DNA from: Clostridia bacterium
GTDB taxonomy: Bacteria; Bacillota; Clostridia; Christensenellales; DTU072
Length of the DNA: 5,586 bases
Assembly (NCBI GenBank): GCA_028701415.1
Contig: JAQVQU010000085.1
Coordinates: forward strand, 1-5,586
Direction of reading: 5' to 3'
Below are positions 1 to 5,584 of this stretch, piece after piece (within the stretch, counting starts at the first letter, position 1; every line of letters begins with the position of its first letter). A program made the translations under genes and the position numbers. The notes beneath the pieces are model-generated. The model was not told where the DNA came from. It saw nothing but the letters and a program-made list of their open reading frames with translations, and did not search any database.

Positions 1-657
1 TTCAAATGGAGTGTCAATAGCATCCCTGGTTGTTCCTGCAATTTCTGTCACTATAGCTCTCTCATATCCTAAGATTTTATTCAAAAGGGAAGATTTACCA
101 GCATTAGGTTTTCCTACAATTGCAATCTTGGTAATATCAGGATCCTCCTCAGTGTTTCTTTCTAAATCAGGGAAAAAAGCAACTATTTCATCAAGTAAGT
201 CTCCTAGTCCTAAGCTGTGCTCCGAGGAAATCCCATGAGGAGGGCCTATATTAAGATTATAAAAATCGTATATACCATCATCCTTTCCATCATCAAGTTT
301 ATTTACTACTAGCAGTACTGGTTTTCCTGATTTTCTAAGATAATCTGCAACATCGTAATCTCCTGGACAAATCCCTATTTTCCCATCAACCATGAATAGG
401 ATAATATCACATAGCTCCACGGCTATCTCGGCTTGTTTTCTAATTTCGCGCCACATTAAATCATCGCTTTTAATTTCTATTCCACCAGTGTCAATTAGCG
501 TAAATTTATATCCAAGCCACTCAGCATCTGCGTATACCCTATCGCGTGTTACTCCAGGCGTGTTGTTTACAATTGCTGAACGAGTTTTAGATACTTTATT
601 AAAAAAAGTCGATTTACCCACATTAGGTCTTCCAACTATTGCTACCAAAGGTTTCAT
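1..657 (-). CDS. der: Ribosome biogenesis GTPase Der (EngA), N-terminal half, cut by window edge
   Basis: Der is a tandem two-domain GTPase needed for maturation of the 50S ribosomal subunit in the cytoplasm. The 219 codons seen hold all of G domain 1: P-loop GRPNVGKST at residues 9-17, the G2 region NTPGVTRD at 32-39, DTGG at 56-59, NKLD at 119-122 and SSEH at 144-147. A short acidic linker (about 163-174) follows. G domain 2 then starts, with P-loop GKPNAGKSS at 182-190 and AGTTRD at 207-212. Two successive GTPase domains are diagnostic of Der. The family usually has about 440 residues, so the rest of domain 2 and the KH-like domain lie left of position 1. The ATG at 657 is chosen because an AGGAG site sits 5 bases upstream and the P-loop begins at the normal distance. 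It follows parC by 36 bases on the same strand. No truncation or frameshift is visible apart from the window edge. Confidence 0.97.
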   Translation of the reverse strand, partial: MKPLVAIVGRPNVGKSTFFNKVSKTRSAIVNNTPGVTRDRVYADAEWLGYKFTLIDTGGIEIKSDDLMWREIRKQAEIAVELCDIILFMVDGKIGICPGDYDVADYLRKSGKPVLLVVNKLDDGKDDGIYDFYNLNIGPPHGISSEHSLGLGDLLDEIVAFFPDLERNTEEDPDITKIAIVGKPNAGKSSLLNKILGYERAIVTEIAGTTRDAIDTPFE

Positions 658-662
658 TTCTT

Positions 663-667
663 CTCCT
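663..667 (-). promoter_or_regulatory. Ribosome binding site of der
   Basis: The minus strand reads AGGAG here (AGGAGA with the next base), 5 bases before the der ATG. It fixes the start at 657. It lies outside parC, so der can be translated independently of parC. Confidence 0.8.
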
Positions 668-680
668 GTAATCTAAAAAG

Positions 681-701
681 ATGTGTAAAGATTCTACACA
701 T
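681..701 (-). terminator. Weak hairpin plus T-rich tract between parC and der
   Basis: ATGTGTA and TACACAT form a perfect 7-bp stem around a 7-base loop, and the loop end carries the parC TAG stop. On the minus strand the stem is followed at once by TCTTTTT (681-675). That is the layout of an intrinsic terminator, but only two of the seven pairs are G-C. If it works at all it would be leaky, lowering der expression rather than ending the operon. It may also simply protect the parC 3' end. A chance origin cannot be excluded in such AT-rich DNA. Confidence 0.3.
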
Positions 702-719
702 TATCCATATGGGCCGCAA
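691..719 (-). promoter_or_regulatory. Candidate internal promoter for der
   Basis: On the minus strand TTGCGG (719-714) is followed after 17 bases by TAGAAT (696-691), a 5/6 match to the -10 consensus at ideal spacing. The -35 matches only TTG of TTGACA. Transcription would start near 684, giving a leader of roughly 27 bases that contains the der ribosome site. The -10 overlaps the parC stop codon and the hairpin loop. This is an inference from pattern alone. Confidence 0.2.
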
Positions 720-3195
720 TCGTTTTTATCTTCATTCCAGATACTAACGGCCTTCCTTTAGTATCCTTATTTTCAATCCTTATATCTTCCGAATTAATGT
801 GTTTTATATTGTTATCAAAATCCACAAAAACGACATCATAAGGCTCTAAAACCTTTGATGCAAAAATAACCTTAGTATTCTCGTTAAAAATATCCATAAT
901 TCTTAATCCCTTTCTATTGCGACGCATAGGAGAAAAATCAGCCGATATCACCCTTTTTCCGTATCCTTTATCATTAATTATAATTATCTCCCCAAGAGGC
1001 AGGTACTCTTCTTTGCCTTGTAAATCATAAGATTTTTCAACTATTGCCTGAGAAGCAAATACTGCACTTTCTCCATCATTCAAATTCATTACTATTACCC
1101 CTCCAGCAATCCTACCTTGAGATGGGATATCCGAGGTTTCAGAGTTAACACATTGACCATCAGTGGATATGAAAAAGATTGTGCTATTTTCTTTCGCATA
1201 CTCAACACCGATAACATAATCATCTTCGGCTATTTTCATATATTGAAATGATTCTCTCGTCACAATATAACTTTGTAAAGTGCTTCTTTTAACATATCCT
1301 TTCTGTGTAAATGCAAATATCTCTCTTTGAAGCTCCCCTTCCTCTTCAGGTTTATAAGTTAAAATTCCAACAGCTTTTTCATCTGCACTTTGAGTCTCAA
1401 AATAATCAGATAGCTGGTCTCCTAATTCATCCCACTGTTTTTCTCTAATCTTTTGCGAATCAAACTTGTAACAGTAACCTTTATTGCTAAAAATAAGAGC
1501 TTCTTCATTGGTCTCTATTAAGACGAGTTGTTTAGCTATTGCTTTATAGCTGTTGCACTCTATTTCTCTGTTAGTACTTAAATAGTTCCGGCTGGAAACT
1601 ATTTTCAGGCCTCCTAAAGAATCTATTACCGCAAAACACTTTTTTGCGGTTCTTTTTGTTGGGTCAAAAGCGGTCACGTCAATATCAGATATATCATTTA
1701 TTATGGTTGTAAGCCTTTTTGTTTTATACTTATCACGTATTTCAATAAGTTCTTCCATAACAACCCTATCTTGTTCCCGAACAGAAGATATAATTTTTGT
1801 TAATTTGGATATTTCCTTTCTTAATTCCCTCAATTCTTCTTCAAATTTGGCAACATCCATTTTGTTAATATTACCTAATTGTATTGCAAGAATTGCGTCT
1901 GCTTGATTGTTAGAAAGATCGAATCTATCTCTTAGGTTCTTTTTTGCATCGTTTTTACTTGAAGAATTTCTGATAATAGAAATTACTTCATCTATAGCAG
2001 GCATAATAATGCTAAAACCTTCCAATATGTGTTCCCTAGTTTTGGCAACACCGATATCATATTGGCTTCTTCTATAAATCAACTTTCTTTGGTACTCTAG
2101 ATAATATTTCAATATTGGGATTAAGCCCATTTGTCGGGGTTTTCCATTAGCAATAGCGACCATGTTTGCACTAAAGTTTTTTTGCAAATCGGTATTTTTA
2201 TACAATGAATCGAGGATTCTAATCGCATCTGAACCTTTTTTTAGCCTTACAACAACTCTCATTCCATTCCTATCAGATTCATCATCTACATCAATGATGT
2301 TTTCCAAAGAATACTTTTTTTCTTCCTTCAAGCTATATATTCTATTTATAATTCCACTCTTATTCGCCGAGAAAGGTATCTCAGTTATTACAATATTTTG
2401 TTTTCCCCCTTCGGTATTTTCTATCTCAAGTTTTCCCCTCAATAGAACTTTCCCTCTTCCCGTATCATACATGTCATACATATCCTGGCCAGCTACAAGA
2501 AAACCTCCCGTAGGAAAATCTGGCCCTTTTATAATCTCAAGAAGCTCCGAAAGTTTGATTTGAGGTCTTTCCAACATGGCTATACAACCATCGATTACCT
2601 CAGTTAAATTGTGAGAAGGAATGTTCGTTGCAAGTCCTATTGCAATTCCAGAAGCCCCATTAACCAATAAATTGGGAAATCTTCCTGGTAAAACATCTGG
2701 CTCCTCAAGGGTATCATCAAAGTTTCGATTCCAATCGACTATAGTTCTCTTGTCAAGATCTTTTAGCAATTCCATAGAAAGGGGGGCTAGCCTAACCTCA
2801 GTATACCTCATAGCCGCTGCTGAATCCCCATCTATCGACCCGAAGTTACCTTGCCCATCAATTAAAACATTTCTCATGTTAAAGTCTTGCCCCATCCTCA
2901 CCATTGCATCGTAGACTGACTGATCTCCATGGGGATGATATTTTCCTAAACAATCTCCAACAACTCTAGCAGATTTTTTATACTCTGTATTAGGTTTCAT
3001 CCCAAGACTATGCATGGTGAATAAGATTCTTCTTTGCACAGGCTTAAGACCATCTTCGATTCTTGGCAAAGCTCTATCCAAGATAACATGCTCAGAATAA
3101 ACCATCATTGAACGCGGCAAGGCCTGTTCTATCGGAGTTTCAATAACATTGCTAAATAATTCAAAAGACAATTGCTTATCTTTTTCTTTGGCCAT
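694..3195 (-). CDS. parC: Type IIA DNA topoisomerase subunit A (ParC-like, GyrA/ParC family)
   Basis: This is the DNA breakage-reunion subunit; paired with the B subunit upstream, it cuts and reseals both strands of one duplex so another can pass. The 833 residues show the winged-helix core with HPHGD at 87-91, GNFGSIDGD at 117-124, and the catalytic tyrosine Y131 preceded by R130 in AAMRYTE. The tower contains PARFPNLLVNG-like PGRFPNLLVNG (170-180), and a coiled-coil/C-gate region spans about 362-490. From about 517 the C-terminal pinwheel has some six repeats, with strands near 518, 566, 625, 671, 735 and 786. No canonical GyrA box (QRRGGRG) is visible; degenerate versions occur near 693 and 757. 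That favours topoisomerase IV, though the core motifs (SARVVG, GKYHPHGD, GNFGSIDGD) are GyrA-like, so the parC name is provisional. Residue 92, equivalent to E. coli GyrA Ser83, is Gln; D96 (Asp87) is kept. The ATG at 3195 is 2 bases past the parE stop, and the gene ends in TAG. Confidence 0.93.
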   Translation of the reverse strand: MAKEKDKQLSFELFSNVIETPIEQALPRSMMVYSEHVILDRALPRIEDGLKPVQRRILFTMHSLGMKPNTEYKKSARVVGDCLGKYHPHGDQSVYDAMVRMGQDFNMRNVLIDGQGNFGSIDGDSAAAMRYTEVRLAPLSMELLKDLDKRTIVDWNRNFDDTLEEPDVLPGRFPNLLVNGASGIAIGLATNIPSHNLTEVIDGCIAMLERPQIKLSELLEIIKGPDFPTGGFLVAGQDMYDMYDTGRGKVLLRGKLEIENTEGGKQNIVITEIPFSANKSGIINRIYSLKEEKKYSLENIIDVDDESDRNGMRVVVRLKKGSDAIRILDSLYKNTDLQKNFSANMVAIANGKPRQMGLIPILKYYLEYQRKLIYRRSQYDIGVAKTREHILEGFSIIMPAIDEVISIIRNSSSKNDAKKNLRDRFDLSNNQADAILAIQLGNINKMDVAKFEEELRELRKEISKLTKIISSVREQDRVVMEELIEIRDKYKTKRLTTIINDISDIDVTAFDPTKRTAKKCFAVIDSLGGLKIVSSRNYLSTNREIECNSYKAIAKQLVLIETNEEALIFSNKGYCYKFDSQKIREKQWDELGDQLSDYFETQSADEKAVGILTYKPEEEGELQREIFAFTQKGYVKRSTLQSYIVTRESFQYMKIAEDDYVIGVEYAKENSTIFFISTDGQCVNSETSDIPSQGRIAGGVIVMNLNDGESAVFASQAIVEKSYDLQGKEEYLPLGEIIIINDKGYGKRVISADFSPMRRNRKGLRIMDIFNENTKVIFASKVLEPYDVVFVDFDNNIKHINSEDIRIENKDTKGRPLVSGMKIKTIAAHMDNV
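1628..1660 (+). other. Terminator-like inverted repeat inside parC, antisense orientation
   Basis: ACCGCAAAA (1628-1636) and TTTTGCGGT (1642-1650) form a perfect 9-bp stem with a 5-base loop. On the plus strand, antisense to parC, it is followed by TCTTTTTGTT, a factor-independent terminator pattern. In the sense direction no T tract follows, so it should not stop parC transcription. It encodes residues about 516-523, at the junction between the breakage core and the C-terminal pinwheel. It could stop antisense transcription or be chance. Confidence 0.35.
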
Positions 3196-3197
3196 TT

Positions 3198-5198
3198 TTA
3201 GCCTCCTATTTTTTCGGCAAATTTATCTATCTTATTAAAATTTGCATTTTCGTTTATATATTCTTTTCTCGCAAGTGCATCGTTTCCCATCCAAGTTGAA
3301 AGCATTCTATCAGCTTCAGCTACGTCATCAACGGTAATTCTCATTAAAGTCCTGGTTTTTGGATTCAAGGTGGTTTCCCATAGTTGAACATCGGACATTT
3401 CTCCAAGGCCTTTGTATCTTTGCAATCTATATTTTTCCTTGCCTTTGTTGTCCTCTAATATCTTATCTAGCTCTAAATCATCGTAGGCATATTGTATTAC
3501 TCCACGCTTTTCAACCTTATACAAAGGAGGCATCCCAAAATACACATGTCCTTCAGAAATCAGTTGTCTCATATGTCTGTAAAAGAAGGTAAGTAGCAAA
3601 CTCCTTATATGTTCCCCATCATGATCAGCATCAGCTAGAATAATTATTTTATCGTATTTGAGATTTTCTATATTAAAATCTTTATCAAAATCTGCACCTA
3701 TTGCATAAATTAAAGTCTTAATTTCTTCATTACTTAATAACTCATGTTTTTTTGCAGTTTCTGTATTTAAAGGCTTGCCTCTTAAAGGTAATACTGCCTG
3801 AAAATTTCTATCCCTTCCTTTTCTCGCCGAACCACCTGCGCTCTCCCCTTCAACTATAAATAATTCATTTAAGAGGGGATTCTTTCCTGAACAAGCGCTG
3901 AATTTTCCCGCAAGTGCCTGTCCACTCATAGAATTTTTAGCTCTCATTGCATCCTTAGTTTTTTTCTCAGCATCTCTTACTTTTCCAGCATTAATTCCAA
4001 CCTTAGAAATTATAGAAGGTAGTTCCTTATTTTTGTTGTCTTCAAAAAACTCGGATAGTTTTTCATTTATTATACTCTCAACTATTCCTTTCACCTCAGG
4101 ATTCCCAAGTTTAGTCTTAGTTTGACCCTCAAATTGAATATTCTGCATCCTGATACTAAGGACGGCAGTCATCCCTTCTCTAAAATCATCTCCAATTAAT
4201 TGAGGGTCCTTAGCTTTAAGTAAATTATTACGTTTAACGTAATCATTCATGCATTTAGTATATGCTTGCTTAAAACCTGTCTCATGTGTCCCTCCTTCTG
4301 AAGTCGGGATATTGTTCACGTATGAAATGATAGTTTCAACAGGAGTATCATTGTACTGGATTGCAAGTTCTAATTCAAAATTTTCTAAATCTCCATTTAT
4401 ATAAATTACTTTTTCAAAAAGACGGTTCTTTGTTTCGTTTAGATGTTTAACAAAATCTGCTATACCGCCTCTAAAGCAATAATCATAACGGTAAAACTCG
4501 CCATCCTCCGTCTTCTCTCTCCTATCCTCAAAGATTAATCTAATCCCTTTATTAAGGTATGCTAGTTCTCTAATCCTTCTTTTTATAGTCTGACGGTCAA
4601 GAAAAACCCCTTCAAAAACATCATTATCTGGCAAAAAAGTAGTTCTTGTTCCTCTCTTTTTAGAGGGACCGACACATTGAATTGGTGTTTTAGGAACTCC
4701 ACTCTTTACGCTTTTCCCATCTTTAAAACTATGAAACTCTTGTACATACTCCTTTTTATCTCGAAAAACCTGAACTTTAAGCCACTTTGATAAAGCATTC
4801 GTAACAGATGCGCCGACTCCATGAAGTCCTCCGCTAAATTTATACTCTTTATTATCAAATTTCCCACCAGCATGAAGCTTAGTGTACACCATTTCAATCC
4901 CACTAATTTTATATTTAGGATGAATTTCTATTGGAATGCCTCTACCGTTATCCTCTACTGAAACAGACCCATCCTCATAAACAATAACCTCAATAGTATC
5001 AGCATACCCATTAGCAGCCTCATCCATTGAATTATCGACAATTTCCCAAAGAATATGGTGAAGTCCTTTTACTCCGGTCGTTCCAATATACATCCCAGGT
5101 CTCAGCCTGACGGCTTCAAGACCTTCAAGTACCACTAAATCAGTAACTCCATACGAAGGAGAAGCAGGATTTGTGGCTTTAATATTCTTGTCTGGCAT
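3198..5198 (-). CDS. parE: Type IIA DNA topoisomerase subunit B (ParE-like, GyrB/ParE family)
   Basis: This is the ATPase subunit that captures the transported duplex and carries the TOPRIM metal site. The 666 residues, numbered from the ATG at 5198, show the GHKL ATPase fold: RPGMYIG at 33-39, E52 and N56 in EIVDNSMDE, DNGRGIP at 83-89, GGLHGVG at 123-129, and QTKTKLGN at 359-366 with the transducer lysine K361. TOPRIM residues are E450 in VEGESAGGSA and D523, D525 and D527 in DADHDG; RYKGLGEM lies at 594-601. There is no large insert of the Gram-negative GyrB type, and the length is normal for Gram-positive members. KNPLLNELFIVEG, PLRGKPLNTE, NEEIKTLIYAIG and YDKIII resemble Gram-positive ParE more than GyrB, so parE is preferred; GyrB is the alternative. 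The ATG at 5198 has GGAGG 4 bases upstream. A TTG 54 bases further out would give an extra leader peptide encoded by the promoter and ribosome site, and is rejected. The gene ends in TAA and is first in the parE-parC-der series. Confidence 0.93.
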   Translation of the reverse strand: MPDKNIKATNPASPSYGVTDLVVLEGLEAVRLRPGMYIGTTGVKGLHHILWEIVDNSMDEAANGYADTIEVIVYEDGSVSVEDNGRGIPIEIHPKYKISGIEMVYTKLHAGGKFDNKEYKFSGGLHGVGASVTNALSKWLKVQVFRDKKEYVQEFHSFKDGKSVKSGVPKTPIQCVGPSKKRGTRTTFLPDNDVFEGVFLDRQTIKRRIRELAYLNKGIRLIFEDRREKTEDGEFYRYDYCFRGGIADFVKHLNETKNRLFEKVIYINGDLENFELELAIQYNDTPVETIISYVNNIPTSEGGTHETGFKQAYTKCMNDYVKRNNLLKAKDPQLIGDDFREGMTAVLSIRMQNIQFEGQTKTKLGNPEVKGIVESIINEKLSEFFEDNKNKELPSIISKVGINAGKVRDAEKKTKDAMRAKNSMSGQALAGKFSACSGKNPLLNELFIVEGESAGGSARKGRDRNFQAVLPLRGKPLNTETAKKHELLSNEEIKTLIYAIGADFDKDFNIENLKYDKIIILADADHDGEHIRSLLLTFFYRHMRQLISEGHVYFGMPPLYKVEKRGVIQYAYDDLELDKILEDNKGKEKYRLQRYKGLGEMSDVQLWETTLNPKTRTLMRITVDDVAEADRMLSTWMGNDALARKEYINENANFNKIDKFAEKIGG
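3202..3206 (-). promoter_or_regulatory. Ribosome binding site of parC, inside the parE 3' end
   Basis: The minus strand reads GGAGG within the last two parE codons (GGA GGC, Gly-Gly), 6 bases before the parC ATG. With only 2 bases between stop and start, ribosomes finishing parE can restart directly on parC. This suits subunits needed in equal amounts. Confidence 0.85.
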
Positions 5199-5202
5199 AG
5201 AA

Positions 5203-5207
5203 CCTCC
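5203..5207 (-). promoter_or_regulatory. Ribosome binding site of parE
   Basis: The minus strand reads GGAGG (GGAGGTTCT then ATG), 4 bases before the ATG at 5198. The spacing is slightly tight but the match is strong, and no other start in the frame has such a site. It decides the parE start. Confidence 0.85.
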
Positions 5208-5234
5208 AAAAAATAGAGTTAAAATTAAAAAAAT

Positions 5235-5246
5235 CACTATATAGTG
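5235..5246. promoter_or_regulatory. Operator-like 12-base palindrome over the parE -10 and start site
   Basis: CACTATATAGTG is a perfect 12-base palindrome. It covers most of the parE -10 hexamer and the predicted transcription start, a place where a bound repressor would block RNA polymerase. Part of it recurs just upstream of the -35 as ATATAGTGT (5239-5247 and 5273-5281 on the plus strand). The symmetry is certain; a protein-binding role is inferred. Confidence 0.35.
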
Positions 5247-5301
5247 TATCAAAAGTATATAATACTGTCAACATATAGTGTCTTAAGGATAAAAGTATAT
5301 A
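5239..5301. repeat. Paired short direct repeats around the parE promoter
   Basis: On the plus strand ATATAGTGT occurs at 5239-5247 and 5273-5281 (34 bases apart), and AAAAGTATATA at 5251-5261 and 5291-5301 (40 bases apart), in the same order. The first copies lie in the promoter spacer and -10; the second copies lie upstream of the -35. This could be paired binding sites or an old local duplication with drift. Confidence 0.45.
5243..5271 (-). promoter_or_regulatory. Sigma-A type promoter of the parE-parC(-der) operon
   Basis: On the minus strand a perfect -35 TTGACA (5271-5266) is followed by a 17-base spacer and TACACT (5248-5243), a 4/6 match to TATAAT. Transcription should begin near 5236, giving a leader of about 40 bases before the parE ATG. 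The weak -10 with a perfect -35 fits a promoter tuned by supercoiling or a regulator, but that is inference. The -10 overlaps a palindrome described separately. Confidence 0.7.
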
Positions 5302-5400
5302 TAAGTAGTCAGTTCTCAAATTATATATAAGTAAGTAAGTTCCACAGTGGAATTTGAAGTGGGTTTTAGTGTGGGAAGGAATTTGCGGTATATATAAATG
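5296..5400. repeat. TATATATAA-containing repeats upstream of the parE promoter
   Basis: TATATATAAGTA occurs exactly at 5296-5307 and 5322-5333, 26 bases apart, and a third related copy TATATATAAATG lies at 5389-5400. A short TAAG tandem (three units, 5328-5340) extends the second copy. These may be curved or easily melted DNA, binding sites, or merely a consequence of AT richness. Confidence 0.4.
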
Positions 5401-5487
5401 TAAACTGGTATTTTGATTATTAGAGCTGCGATAAATTATCAGAGTTTAAATTAGTGCGTGAACCCATTTATCTATAAAATTTGCAAA
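5382..5487. other. Possible structured RNA element (long imperfect stem)
   Basis: Three segments pair in nested order: TTTGC (5382-5386) with GCAAA (5483-5487); 5389-5400 with 5465-5476, matching at 11 of 12 positions; and TAAACT (5401-5406) with AGTTTA (5443-5448). A 16-base bulge and a loop of about 36 bases remain. It could be a small RNA on the plus strand ending at the terminator at 5543-5569, part of a longer parE leader if a distal promoter is used, or chance pairing in AT-rich sequence. Confidence 0.2.
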
Positions 5488-5542
5488 AATATTTTGAATA
5501 GGATCTCCTATATTCATGTAAAAATTATGTCTAAAATACAAA

Positions 5543-5569
5543 AAAACCCTCAAGGAATATGAGGGTTTT
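5543..5569 (-). terminator. Rho-independent terminator, stronger leftward, possibly bidirectional
   Basis: AAAACCCTCA (5543-5552) and TGAGGGTTTT (5560-5569) form a perfect 10-bp stem with a 7-base loop. On the minus strand the hairpin runs into seven consecutive T (5546-5540), a textbook signal for stopping leftward transcription from a gene beyond the right edge. On the plus strand only four T follow, then CGTATCTT, so rightward termination would be weaker. It isolates the parE promoter from upstream transcription. Confidence 0.85.
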
Positions 5570-5570
5570 C

Positions 5571-5584
5571 GTATCTTAAGATAC
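5571..5584. repeat. Perfect 14-base palindrome beside the terminator
   Basis: GTATCTTAAGATAC is exactly self-complementary with no spacer, and begins 1 base after the terminator stem. It could be a dimeric-protein site, an added cruciform or stem next to the terminator, or part of the 3' end of a gene to the right. The window ends 2 bases later, so its context cannot be judged. Confidence 0.5.

Noticed and set aside
11..676. Plus-strand open frames of 75 and 94 codons opposite the left-hand gene.
   Set aside because: They are antisense shadows: the minus strand encodes an uninterrupted Der with all GTPase motifs, and the plus-strand products match no family I know.
1703..4903. Other open frames of 65 to 133 codons inside parC and parE.
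   Set aside because: Their translations are low-complexity shadows of the topoisomerase codons, and both topoisomerase frames are intact with conserved motifs.
5199..5252. An in-frame TTG at 5252 that would extend parE by 18 residues with a hydrophobic, signal-like start.
   Set aside because: The extension is encoded by the -10 region, leader and ribosome site themselves (its Gly-Gly is the GGAGG), has no upstream ribosome site, and would put a membrane-like segment on a cytoplasmic enzyme.
5328..5340. TAAG tandem repeat as a phase-variation tract.
   Set aside because: Only three units; too short to expect slippage, and it is not placed between promoter elements of a known gene.
5361..5549. 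GGGTTTT (5361-5367) could pair with AAAACCC of the terminator (5543-5549), like an antiterminator of a riboswitch.
   Set aside because: A 7-base match of simple sequence is easily due to chance, the distance is long, and no recognisable ligand-binding fold lies between.
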